Assembly (NCBI GenBank): GCA_964391015.1
Contig: CAYMKU010000001.1
Coordinates: forward strand, 124,001 to 188,000
Length of the DNA: 64,000 nt
Origin: XYD12-FULL-36-8 sp964391015
GTDB lineage: Bacteria; Bacteroidota; Ignavibacteria; Ignavibacteriales; Ignavibacteriaceae
Direction: 5' to 3'
Under the pieces are notes generated by a model, which worked only from the letters and a program-made list of their open reading frames with translations, ran no database searches and was not told where the DNA came from. The translations under genes were made by a program, and so were the position numbers. The first letter of the stretch is position 1. Each line of letters begins with the position of its first letter. Positions 8,810 to 17,977 of this stretch are shown in pieces.

Positions 8810-11800
8810 TCATTTAATGATTGCTAATTTTATTAGCTTTTCACCAACACCTGGAGCATCTATGTGCGCAAAATAAATTCCGTATGCAATGCTAAACCCA
8901 TCCTTATTCAAGAGGTTCCAAAACTCTCTTCCATTTTGAAGTGTGGATTCATGTTCTAGAGTTTGAACATGTTCACCGCTTAGAGTATAAATTCTAATTG
9001 TACATTTGGGTGGAAGATTTTCGAAATAAATTCGACGTTCACCCCTTGCTTGTCCAGGCAGCTTATTGGTTGGCTCTAATTCATTCATCCCGACATACGG
9101 ATTGGGAACCACATAGACGTTATCCAACCCCTTTTTTGCATTTTCCTGCCCATAATAAGCGGACCTCGTTTCAAAAATAAATTGATCTACATTAAGAAAT
9201 GGTCTTTTAGTTTTGATTAACAATAAATCACCATCGGTTGGAAGAATTGGTACCTTTGGTGTATCGGGGTTAAATATTGTAACACCCCAAGTTAAATTGC
9301 TAACTTGACCGGAAGTCCCTGGCTTAAAGAGAATTATTTCTTCGCCAGGATTCCATGATGAATCTCTTGTGCTTGGGAATGGCTGATAGAGATATGTGAA
9401 AATTGTTTTCGGTACCCCTGTTGTAATTTCCTTAACAGAATATTTTACCGGAACTACTCGGGTTCCGCCAGTAACTTGAACTAAAGCAGTGTCAATATTC
9501 GTTGAAGAAAACCTAAGCTCATAATCAGCGGGATAGATTTTACTTCCCGTTATAGAACCTTGTTTAACCTGAAATTTAAAATTTGTTTTACCTTCTATCC
9601 ATTTTGTTTTAGAGGTATCAAGTTCAAGAATCGGATCATCATTAATTTTCAATAACATTCCATCGAAGACTGCATTTTCATCTTCAAAATCTAAATTTGT
9701 ACTCTGAAAGACAGGATAATAATGATAAGTTATATTGTAACTTTCACCGCTTCCCATTGAACTTGCATCAGTTCTCCGTATGGCTCCTTTTGCATAATCA
9801 ATTATGTAATCAACATTATTTGTAAAGATTGTTCCAGCAACTTTATCCTTAACAATGACAGAGTCCATGAATATGTTTGAATTGTCAAGTTTAGTAAACT
9901 TTGTGTCATAAACCACGAATGATTCTGTTATTAGAACCAAGTTTAGAACAGAATAATTTTTCTTAAAAATTTTCCCTGATGGAACAACCAGGCTGTCTTC
10001 AAAAAATATTTTATACTGCCCGTTTTCCTTCACAGCAAGATCATCAAGAATTTTAACAGACACTTCACCAGTTCCAATTCCCGGATTGTGCTTCAGGTTC
10101 ACATCAGAAGTTTGCGGCGAAACATAACCGCTTGCTCTTGGACCAGGAATAACTTGAACAGTGTTTATATCAAACCTTAGTTTAGATGTGATTGGATCAA
10201 GAGTAATTTTCTTTGTTGTTTCAGTTGGAGGAATACCTGTTGAGTCACCATGATCGTATGCTACAACAGCATAATAGTAAGTTTGACCGTTAATAACATT
10301 ATTTGTATCAACAAATGAATGTTCAAGTCCTCTGTTATTACCCAGATAATATTGAATTCCTCTGCCCTGATAAGCTACAGGATGATAACCTTTCCAAACA
10401 TCAACAATGTTTGATGACCAAATTCCATCCCCTGTCCAATCAACAAACGGCTCACCAGCATCATACTTTGTATTGTTATTCAGATCTGTAAACGGTTCAT
10501 CGCGGATTCCGACATCCCATTTTGCCTCAAATCCTTTATAATCTTTTAATGGCTGACACAGAAAGCTGGATCCTTTTCCGTCGGTAATGATTTGAATATC
10601 TTGAAATGAAGGATCGGTGCTTCTATAAATTACATATCCTTCAAAATCCTTTCCAGTAATCGGATCAACGCTCTCTTCAGCTTTTGAATCCCAATACAGA
10701 GTTACTTTCTTATCATCTGGAACAGCCATTACTCTCGGTAAAACCGGTGGTTTGAAAAATTGGTAATTCTGATTATAAATTGTTTGAACAGTTTCCGCTG
10801 AGATCAATAAATCAGATAGATCTTCGCCACAAAGCAAAGCCATAGAAATTCTTTTGGTTTCGCCTTTTTTAAGCGATATATATCCTGAACCAAAAATAAA
10901 AACAATGTCTGCACTTTGCTGGATATCTCCAAAATTCCGTGGTTTGGAACGGTTCCACATAGAGTTATCATCTGAGATTCTATCGCTTGCCCAGGACCAA
11001 CTATTAAAACTTGTAAGGCCAATTTGATCTGCTTCATCAAGATCAGTCAATTCAAAATTTTTCTCTCCAGGGAAAAGAGGATCTAATGCACCATTTATTA
11101 ATCTTCTCCCAGCAGTTGGAACTCCATCTCCTTCACCAGTATCGCTGGTATTTGGAATACCATCAATTCCAGTATCATCCACTAATGGATTCCAATCACC
11201 ATCATTATCCAAACCATCTTCCTGACTTTCATCAATCATTTCATCACCATCATCGTCAATTCCGTTAACAGAGTTTCCTGGACTTTCAAGAAACTTACAA
11301 CCAAGATAACCAAGGGGTAATCCTCCTCTGCCTGTCATATCAGGATCCCAAAAGTAAACCATACTTCTGGCATAAACAGGAATATTATCAACGTTTACAT
11401 TAGGTGTAGAATATGGTGGTATAAAAAAACCATTATCATCGGTGTTTTCAGGTGAACCGCCCCCAAGGTCGGGATCGCCATAGATTCCGAAAAAAACTGT
11501 ATCTAAGTCTTTATCGCTTACATTAGTTATGGTGTAAACGAAAAAAATGGTGTTCGCAGCTAAGGCATTACTCCATTGAAATGCTCTGCCATCTACTTGA
11601 ACACCCAATCCTTTTTTGGAAAAATCATTTACATAAGGATAATAAGGAAACTCTAAATTATCTCTATCATCCATTGCCCAAAAAACTTCGAGGTCAGCAT
11701 TAGTCGCATCTTGAGAGAGATAACCAGGCCAAACATATTTTCCTAAGGTAGGATTATACCATTCGCTGGGCCAACTATCAGGTTTGCCATCCCCATTGAG

Positions 11801-12379
11801 GTCATCGGCAGGGTTTGATGCAATGTCATTAGACTTGGGATCAGAATACCCTATTAATGGCTGCCACTGCCAAAGTTTACCATCTGGACCAACTTCTCTT
11901 AGTTGCTGTTGAGGATAATCCCATAGTCCATCAGAAATAATTTTTATCAATTGTGTTGTGTCGTTTGCATTCGGGACTTGTGCCCCAACAATTGGACAAA
12001 ATTGAAAAACATAATCTAAGTCTCTCCATACAAAATTGTTTACCCCTCGCAGTACATCATAACCAGGTCCTATTCCACCATAGTTATAAATATTTGTAGA
12101 AATGTTATTCCCATTCATAAAGAAAGACTTTCTTCTATCCAGCCCAGTTGTTCCAACTTTATCAAGTTTTTCGATACCCGTTTGATAACTCTGGGGTTTC
12201 TTAATCTCAATATTTGAGATAGATGAAGAATTATTATTCGTTCTACTATGAATTAAAGTTTTTATTGCTTCATATTCCCTTTGCCTTCGTTCAATCAATG
12301 ATTGACTGAAAGAAATATGGGCAACCAATATTACTGTTAGTAAAGTAACGAATAGATTGTTTAAGACTGACTTTTTCAT
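8810..12379 (-). CDS. Very large secreted surface protein with T9SS-type C-terminal domain
   Basis: A 1,189-residue exported protein of unknown function. It begins with a signal peptide (about 1-25, ending SFSQ). Around residues 360-410 there are Asp-rich, calcium-binding-like repeats such as GIDDDGDEMIDESQEDG and GLDNDGDWNPLVDDTG. Fibronectin-type segments follow, one containing TYYYAVVAYDHGDSTGIPP. The C-terminus carries the FlgD-like/T9SS-type fold (VYVVPNPYVGMNE ... RIYTLSGEHVQTLEHE ... GIYFAHIDAPGVGEKLIKLAIIK). It overlaps or abuts the PorV-like gene downstream and lies 24 bases after the TonB receptor, so the three appear co-transcribed. The C-terminal domain variant is not the QNYPNPFNP form found in its neighbours. 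Confidence 0.75.
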   Translation of the reverse strand: MKKSVLNNLFVTLLTVILVAHISFSQSLIERRQREYEAIKTLIHSRTNNNSSSISNIEIKKPQSYQTGIEKLDKVGTTGLDRRKSFFMNGNNISTNIYNYGGIGPGYDVLRGVNNFVWRDLDYVFQFCPIVGAQVPNANDTTQLIKIISDGLWDYPQQQLREVGPDGKLWQWQPLIGYSDPKSNDIASNPADDLNGDGKPDSWPSEWYNPTLGKYVWPGYLSQDATNADLEVFWAMDDRDNLEFPYYPYVNDFSKKGLGVQVDGRAFQWSNALAANTIFFVYTITNVSDKDLDTVFFGIYGDPDLGGGSPENTDDNGFFIPPYSTPNVNVDNIPVYARSMVYFWDPDMTGRGGLPLGYLGCKFLESPGNSVNGIDDDGDEMIDESQEDGLDNDGDWNPLVDDTGIDGIPNTSDTGEGDGVPTAGRRLINGALDPLFPGEKNFELTDLDEADQIGLTSFNSWSWASDRISDDNSMWNRSKPRNFGDIQQSADIVFIFGSGYISLKKGETKRISMALLCGEDLSDLLISAETVQTIYNQNYQFFKPPVLPRVMAVPDDKKVTLYWDSKAEESVDPITGKDFEGYVIYRSTDPSFQDIQIITDGKGSSFLCQPLKDYKGFEAKWDVGIRDEPFTDLNNNTKYDAGEPFVDWTGDGIWSSNIVDVWKGYHPVAYQGRGIQYYLGNNRGLEHSFVDTNNVINGQTYYYAVVAYDHGDSTGIPPTETTKKITLDPITSKLRFDINTVQVIPGPRASGYVSPQTSDVNLKHNPGIGTGEVSVKILDDLAVKENGQYKIFFEDSLVVPSGKIFKKNYSVLNLVLITESFVVYDTKFTKLDNSNIFMDSVIVKDKVAGTIFTNNVDYIIDYAKGAIRRTDASSMGSGESYNITYHYYPVFQSTNLDFEDENAVFDGMLLKINDDPILELDTSKTKWIEGKTNFKFQVKQGSITGSKIYPADYELRFSSTNIDTALVQVTGGTRVVPVKYSVKEITTGVPKTIFTYLYQPFPSTRDSSWNPGEEIILFKPGTSGQVSNLTWGVTIFNPDTPKVPILPTDGDLLLIKTKRPFLNVDQFIFETRSAYYGQENAKKGLDNVYVVPNPYVGMNELEPTNKLPGQARGERRIYFENLPPKCTIRIYTLSGEHVQTLEHESTLQNGREFWNLLNKDGFSIAYGIYFAHIDAPGVGEKLIKLAIIK

Positions 12380-12403
12380 TTAAAAATCTCCATTTTTACT
12401 TTT

Positions 12404-15184
12404 TCAAAACTCAAGTGAAAAACCAAGTTTAACTTCTCTTGGCGGAAGATAAAACTGGGGTTGAACAAAATATTCCTGTGCAGAATGAACTCCAGGAATT
12501 TCCTGGGACAGTTCGTTTGTCGCCTTAGCAGAACCTTGTCCGGTTAATAATGTGTAAGTAGCTCTGCCGGTATCAGTATAAATCAATCGTTCATTCAGCA
12601 CATCAAAAAGATTGAACACTTTCAGAAATACTGTTAGGTTTAATCCATAAAGGTCGAAAGATTTTTCAGCAAGCAAATCAACATTAGTTTGTGTAGGTCT
12701 TCGTTCACTATTTGTTTTAAGATAGATTTGTTTTCCTGAGATTAACGGAGTATATGGTAAGCCTGTTCCAAATCTTCCAATTAAACTAAGATTCCAATTA
12801 TTGCTTTCACCAACCGATATTGTCCCATTTAATGTATGCGATTGATCCCAACCTAGAAATACAGGAATTTTTTCACTCTGCCTGCCAGATGATAAATCGA
12901 GGAAAAATGCGTCGGCATCAACATCATTACCTTCGGCAACTTGAAATGTATAATCGAGAGTGACACCAAAAATACTTTGCGGGGTTTTTCTTTTTGTAAG
13001 CGAAAACGTTATTCCTTTTACATTACTGTAATCTTTATTTACATATTTAAAATATGTTTCATCTTCACTTATTCTGATTTGCTGATAAGCTAAAAGATCG
13101 CGAACATCTTTATAAAATCCAGTAACATTAAATGCAAGATCCTCAAATAGCTGTTGCTGTAAACCGAGTTCATATGTGATTGTCTTCTCTGGGTTCAAGT
13201 TGGCATTTCCAAGCACAGGAGTTCCTAATGTAATATTATATTCAAATGTCGGATTTGTGTAAAGGTATGCAAATGGCGGCATCTGGAAAAAATGCCCATA
13301 CGAGAAATGAATAATTCCTTTATCTGTGATAGGGAATGAAACTCCAACTCTTGGACTTAATTGATACTTGTATGGTGCATCAGCAATCAATTTCGATTTA
13401 TCAACTAACGGAGAGATATTTGGATTTTTGGGTGATGGATTATTAATATCGGTAGAATACTGCGAGTTAACATCGAACCCATCATATCGTAAACCAACAT
13501 TCAATATTAATTTGTCGAATTCCATTTTGTCTTGAATATAGGAAGAAAACACCGTTGGTCTTTTCGTATATTGCTCAAAATTTGGGCTGTTGGTGGAAAG
13601 ATCAATTGTTGGTTTAATGTAAAGACTATTATCGCGTAACACAGTAAAATAAACGTAGTCTAATTTGTGAAATGATAGCTCAACTCCACTTTTTATTTCA
13701 TGACTATTTGATATTTGGCTTGTCATATCAAACTTTGCATTCCACGTCATAGTTCTTTGATAAAACTGATCGTTCTGCGTACCGCCAGAAACGAAAGTAT
13801 AGTTTGCAACTGTGTAGCTTCTATCTGTTCTATTGTAACGTGGATCAGCATGTAATTTTGAAATGTCCATACCAGGTCGAAAATCTACTGAGTTATTACT
13901 CTCATCTAAAAGCGGAAACAAATAGCGTTTATAATCATTTAGATTTAATGCAGCTCGTACGGTATAAAAAGTAGAATTACTTAAAGCATGACGGAATTCG
14001 AGAGCGTTTAACAATCCCCAGTCATACCTAGTTGGTACAGCATCAGGATTGTATTTATAATTGTGATCATAGATTTTATACTTAGATGTCGAATAAATCA
14101 AATCATAATTAATTTTCATTGTTGAAAAAGGCTTGAAAGTAAGTTTAATAGTACCATTGTAATCAATACTCGGATTCAGCGAAACTGTTTTGCCATCCCC
14201 TGAAGAAAAAACCCTAATATCATTTGGATCATTCGGATTTTTATAAATAGTATCGGAAGGAAGGTGTTGGCGAACACCATAAAGATAACCATCATCTTCA
14301 TTATATTTTTGTGAGATGAAAAAGGAAAGCTTATTCTCCAATAGCGGAAAAGGTCCACTTAAAGTTAATTCAGAAGTAAATGAATTTTTTAAGTTCACCT
14401 TTTTAATGTTATAAAAAATTTCATCCCGCATACTTATATTATCCCCGCTGTAAAAAGAAACCATACCTTTGTAAGAGCTCCCGCCTTCCTTTGTAATTGT
14501 ATTAACTATACCGCTAAGCGCATTTCCGTATTCCGCATTGAACGTACCGCTGACAACTGATAATTCTTGAATTGCATTGGTTGCGATATTTACTGATCTG
14601 GTGTTATCATATGGGTTTGAAATAGAAACCCCATTAATTGTGTAAGCTATTTCGTTTGTCCTTCCTCCACGAATATGAATTTCTCCATCAGTTCCCTGAA
14701 CTATTCCTGCTTGTAACACAAGTAATTGGGAAATGCTTTCTACAGGTAAACTTTCAATTTGTCCTGCATCAATGGTTGTTTGGGATGAAGTTAAATCTTT
14801 TCTAATTAGTTGTGATTGAGCTTCTACAACAATTGTTTCAAGTTCAATTGATTCAGGAGAGAGTTCAACATCAATTTTTGTGGTGAAATCAACCGAAATT
14901 TTAACATTTACAAACTGTTTTTTCTGGTAACCTATTGCCGAAAAATTAACTTTATAAACACCTGGGGGAAGGTTATTGACTATGTAAAAACCTTTAAGGT
15001 CTGTAGCAGCACCAAATCCCGTCCCATCAATTAAGACGTTTACTCCAGGAATTGATTCTCCGGTTTGAGCATCCTTAATTGTACCTGAAAGCTTCCCAGT
15101 TGTACCAGCGAATGAAATATTAACTGAGACTATGACAAAGATAAAGTTTAAGATAGTTACAGGTTTTAGAAATTTTTTGATCAT
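12404..15184 (-). CDS. TonB-dependent outer-membrane receptor with carboxypeptidase-like regulatory domain
   Basis: A 926-residue outer-membrane transporter. Domains in order: signal peptide (1-26), a carboxypeptidase-regulatory-like Ig fold (about 27-110, GTIKDAQTGESIPGVNVLIDG), a plug domain (about 120-240, with HIRGGRTNEIAYTINGVSISN), and a 22-strand-type barrel ending KLGFSLEF. AGGAGG precedes the ATG closely. No SusD homologue is adjacent; instead the next genes code for a huge sorted surface protein and a PorV-like barrel. The substrate cannot be inferred. The arrangement could serve import of a large ligand or, in this lineage, surface assembly linked to T9SS cargo. Confidence 0.9.
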   Translation of the reverse strand: MIKKFLKPVTILNFIFVIVSVNISFAGTTGKLSGTIKDAQTGESIPGVNVLIDGTGFGAATDLKGFYIVNNLPPGVYKVNFSAIGYQKKQFVNVKISVDFTTKIDVELSPESIELETIVVEAQSQLIRKDLTSSQTTIDAGQIESLPVESISQLLVLQAGIVQGTDGEIHIRGGRTNEIAYTINGVSISNPYDNTRSVNIATNAIQELSVVSGTFNAEYGNALSGIVNTITKEGGSSYKGMVSFYSGDNISMRDEIFYNIKKVNLKNSFTSELTLSGPFPLLENKLSFFISQKYNEDDGYLYGVRQHLPSDTIYKNPNDPNDIRVFSSGDGKTVSLNPSIDYNGTIKLTFKPFSTMKINYDLIYSTSKYKIYDHNYKYNPDAVPTRYDWGLLNALEFRHALSNSTFYTVRAALNLNDYKRYLFPLLDESNNSVDFRPGMDISKLHADPRYNRTDRSYTVANYTFVSGGTQNDQFYQRTMTWNAKFDMTSQISNSHEIKSGVELSFHKLDYVYFTVLRDNSLYIKPTIDLSTNSPNFEQYTKRPTVFSSYIQDKMEFDKLILNVGLRYDGFDVNSQYSTDINNPSPKNPNISPLVDKSKLIADAPYKYQLSPRVGVSFPITDKGIIHFSYGHFFQMPPFAYLYTNPTFEYNITLGTPVLGNANLNPEKTITYELGLQQQLFEDLAFNVTGFYKDVRDLLAYQQIRISEDETYFKYVNKDYSNVKGITFSLTKRKTPQSIFGVTLDYTFQVAEGNDVDADAFFLDLSSGRQSEKIPVFLGWDQSHTLNGTISVGESNNWNLSLIGRFGTGLPYTPLISGKQIYLKTNSERRPTQTNVDLLAEKSFDLYGLNLTVFLKVFNLFDVLNERLIYTDTGRATYTLLTGQGSAKATNELSQEIPGVHSAQEYFVQPQFYLPPREVKLGFSLEF

Positions 15185-15492
15185 GAATTCCTCCGAGAAA
15201 AAGAGAATGATTTTTTGAAAGGTGTGGCTGAATATAGATAGAGTTTGACATTAGCCAATTCAAATATTAAATGGATGAAATGTTATTAAAAAAATAAAGA
15301 GAACATTGTGAATTATCAAGCAAGAGAGCAAACTAATTCAAATTATTAAAGTTTAGATACTTAAAATTCTGATTAAGAATTAAAGCAAATAAAATAAAAA
15401 AAGCCGTGAAGTATAATCCACGGCTTTAGTAGTTAATCCAGTTTCTCTTCGTTTGAAGTAAACAAAAGAAACCGAGTTGTTCGAAATTGCTC
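15185..15492. other. Intergenic region between TonB receptor and FG-GAP protein genes
   Basis: This 308-base AT-rich stretch holds the terminator of the upstream minus-strand gene (15390-15427) and must contain the promoter of the TonB receptor operon, but I see no convincing promoter boxes. No open frame of interest is present. Confidence 0.6.
15390..15427 (-). terminator. Rho-independent terminator after the FG-GAP protein gene
   Basis: A 9-bp perfect stem (AAAGCCGTG at 15400-15408 and CACGGCTTT at 15419-15427) with a 10-base loop is followed on the minus strand by a run of T. It lies 66 bases past the stop of the gene ending at 15493. Confidence 0.85.
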
Positions 15493-17001
15493 TTACTTAA
15501 GCAACGTCATTTTAAGCGACTTGCTGAAATTTCCATATTTCATTGTATAAATGTATTGTCCACTTGCAACAGTATTGCCAATATTGTTTGTTCCATCCCA
15601 AGTAACTTCATAACTACCTTTTTCAAATTCTTGACCATTGATCAGTGTTTTAACTTCATTGCCAAGTACATCATAAACTACAATCGAGATTTTTTTCTGC
15701 AATGGAAGAGAGAATCTGATGGAAGTTGTTGGGTTAAACGGGTTCGGATAATTTTGCTCTAAGGTGTAATCGTTTGGAGTTATAATTCCCAAATCTGTTT
15801 CTTTGATTCCAGAAATGGTTGATTCAAGCATTCTTACAGTAACTTGATCCGTATTNNNNNNNNNNNNNNNNNNNNNNNNNNNNNNNNNNNNNNNNNNNNN
15901 NNNNNNNNNNNNNNNNNNNNNNNNNNNNNNNNNNNNNNNNNNNNNNNNNNNNNNNCTATCCCAGCCATATTGAACATTATCGGAGTTATTAAAATTAATT
16001 AAAAATGGATCATAATCCCGATCACGAACTCCGTTATTATATATAATTCCGGCAATCTCATCACTGCCATCCCCATCCACATCAGCAGGTTGAATTCCCA
16101 TATAAGCTACAGCATCATAATCTCGGGTTTTCATAAACTCAATATAATATTTGGATAAGCTGGTATCTGGATACACATATGTATTTGCTCCAGATGATTT
16201 AATTGTCCAAAAACCTAAAAAATTCCACATGTGGTTTACAATTTCTTTTGTTCCATCGCCATTTAAATCTGCAGGAACAGAATGCCAATGTGAAATTGAA
16301 AAAGCATTACTGTTAACTGGAACTTGTGCAGGATCACCACCTTCTAACTGCCAGCCGCCAAACCCAGGAATATCTCCTGAAATTCCAAGTACATAAATTC
16401 TGTGATCACGATTTGACATAATTAATTCATCAAACCCATCATTGTCAGCATCGAAAACATTAGCAACTTCTCGATTGGTTCTAAATGCACCAACACCTTG
16501 AGCTGTAAATGCATTATATGGAAGTGAAATACCAAAAACATAATTGTTGCTATTCGTAACACCATCCCATTCCCAAACTTGAACTTCAAAATCTGCAGTG
16601 CCTTTGCTAATTGGGAAAATGATTTCACCTTTTCCATCGCCATCTAAATCCCCAGTTCGAACCCAACGAGGTGTACTACCGCTTCCTGTGCTTCCATAAA
16701 TCTTTGGTGAAGACCAAACAACTTCAAGATTGCTACCATTTAATTCCATCACATGTACTCTGCCATTATTTTGATAGTCTGTAGCAATAACCTCGGGTTT
16801 TCCATCATTATCAAGATCATCTGTTGCAACCCAAATTGAGCGAATACCAAAATTTCCAGCAACACCAGGATTATACCATGGCATCAGCGTATCCTTTGCA
16901 AGGGATGCACGGTTAAAAGTAGCAATATTATTTAATTGCTGAGCACTTGCTGTGCAAACCAAAACAAAGAGAACTGAAATAACCAGAAAAAAGTTTTTCA
17001 T
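15493..17001 (-). CDS. Secreted FG-GAP/VCBS-repeat protein with T9SS sorting domain (assembly gap inside)
   Basis: An exported beta-propeller-like surface protein of unknown ligand. Visible parts are a signal peptide (ending TASAQ), at least five FG-GAP/VCBS-type Asp motifs (DDLDNDGKPEVIA, GDLDGDGKGEIIF, FDADNDGFDELIM, ADLNGDGTKEIVN, ADVDGDGSDEIAG) and a C-terminal T9SS domain starting LEQNYPNPFNPTTSIRF. A run of exactly 100 N at 15856-15955 interrupts the gene; 100 is the usual placeholder for a gap of unknown size, so the real protein is probably longer and frame continuity across the gap is unproven. I prefer the ATG at 17001, which has GGAG just upstream, over the GTG two codons earlier. 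Confidence 0.8.
   Translation of the reverse strand: MKNFFLVISVLFVLVCTASAQQLNNIATFNRASLAKDTLMPWYNPGVAGNFGIRSIWVATDDLDNDGKPEVIATDYQNNGRVHVMELNGSNLEVVWSSPKIYGSTGSGSTPRWVRTGDLDGDGKGEIIFPISKGTADFEVQVWEWDGVTNSNNYVFGISLPYNAFTAQGVGAFRTNREVANVFDADNDGFDELIMSNRDHRIYVLGISGDIPGFGGWQLEGGDPAQVPVNSNAFSISHWHSVPADLNGDGTKEIVNHMWNFLGFWTIKSSGANTYVYPDTSLSKYYIEFMKTRDYDAVAYMGIQPADVDGDGSDEIAGIIYNNGVRDRDYDPFLINFNNSDNVQYGWDXXXXXXXXXXXXXXXXXXXXXXXXXXXXXXXXXXNTDQVTVRMLESTISGIKETDLGIITPNDYTLEQNYPNPFNPTTSIRFSLPLQKKISIVVYDVLGNEVKTLINGQEFEKGSYEVTWDGTNNIGNTVASGQYIYTMKYGNFSKSLKMTLLK
15856..15955. other. 100-N scaffold gap
   Basis: Exactly 100 undetermined bases inside the FG-GAP protein gene. The round number indicates a scaffolding placeholder, not a measured length. 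FG-GAP repeats are a plausible cause of the assembly break. Confidence 0.98.
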
Positions 17002-17021
17002 AACCACTCCATTTAAATTTG

Positions 17022-17708
17022 TTAATTGACTAAAGTTAGATACTTATCCACTTCTCTAAAAGCTGTAGAGGTTTGATAATCTTTTCTAATTGTTTCAAGA
17101 AGCTCCTTGGCTTCTTCCTTATTACCTGCTTCAATATAATTTATTGCTGCTTTCAAAATATATTCTGGGTTTAATGCGTTTTCCTTTGATACCCGCGAGG
17201 CGTTCAAAAATAAATCAGCGGCTTTCTCAAAATCTTTTTTGTAAGCATAATATCCAGCCTGCCCGGATAATGCAGTAGCTTTATATATTTCATTTTTCCC
17301 GCCGTAATCCTCATAATACTTAAAAGCATCTTCAACTTTTCCGAGCATCTGGTATGAATTTGCCAAATAGATTTTGGCAACCTCACCATTTTCTGTGCTG
17401 CCATATTCTGATACTATTTTTTTCAACCCGACAAGATTGGTTCCTTGTCTGCCTTCAATTGCCTCTAAATATGAGCCGGCATCATATAACCCAACTACGC
17501 GAGAAAGTTGTAAGCTCGCTTGTTCATTATTGGAAGCTTTATTATTCAAATAAAAATAAATTACCGCTATTACTACAACAAGACCGCCTGCATACATTCC
17601 TAAGCGATTTTTATTTTCCAGAAAATAATTATAAACCTTATAGTAAGTTGTGACGAGCTTATCTTCTTTAATTTCTCGCTTGGATAATTTTTTCTTTTTA
17701 GTGAGCAT
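17022..17708 (-). CDS. Membrane-anchored TPR protein (YfgM-like)
   Basis: A 228-residue protein with a strongly basic N-terminus (MLTKKKKLSKREIKEDK), one membrane segment at about 38-56 (GMYAGGLVVVIAVIYFYL) and a C-terminal TPR-like region (about 70-228, for example AKIYLANSYQMLGKVEDAFKYYE). This single-span-plus-TPR layout resembles YfgM, the ancillary SecYEG subunit family, which holds periplasmic TPRs near the translocon. The positive cytoplasmic tail supports a periplasmic C-terminus. It sits 20 bases upstream of the secreted FG-GAP protein gene and may be co-transcribed with it. The family match is by layout only. Confidence 0.65.
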   Translation of the reverse strand: MLTKKKKLSKREIKEDKLVTTYYKVYNYFLENKNRLGMYAGGLVVVIAVIYFYLNNKASNNEQASLQLSRVVGLYDAGSYLEAIEGRQGTNLVGLKKIVSEYGSTENGEVAKIYLANSYQMLGKVEDAFKYYEDYGGKNEIYKATALSGQAGYYAYKKDFEKAADLFLNASRVSKENALNPEYILKAAINYIEAGNKEEAKELLETIRKDYQTSTAFREVDKYLTLVN

Positions 17709-17875
17709 TTACTGTCCTTTTTGAATGATCATTATAAAAAATTAGTTTTATTAAACCTTAAGTGTAAATTTAACACTTATCTGTAAAATGTACTATTGAT
17801 TGCGTCTAAAAATATTTGCAGAAAAGAGTAAACCTGAATATCAAAAATATATATCTAGTGTTAACTAAAATTATG

Positions 17876-17949
17876 TACGCCCAGAAGGACTTGAACCTTC
17901 AACCTTTGGAACCGGAATCCAACGTTCTATCCAATTGAACTATGGGCGC
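17876..17949 (-). tRNA. tRNA-Arg (anticodon CCG)
   Basis: A complete 74-nt cloverleaf can be folded: acceptor GCGCCCA/TGGGCGT (one terminal G-T wobble), D-stem GTTC/GAAC, anticodon stem TTGGA/TCCAA with loop TTCCGGT, T-arm GAAGG-TTCAAGT-CCTTC. The anticodon CCG reads CGG (Arg). The 3' CCA is not encoded and must be added after transcription. Confidence 0.95.
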
Positions 17950-17977
17950 AGTCAATTAAAAATCAGAAAATAAAAAG

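Noticed and set aside
8793..8813. Seven-residue N-terminal extension of the PorV-like protein
   Set aside because: The strong AAGGAGG site lies within it and points to the ATG at 8792.
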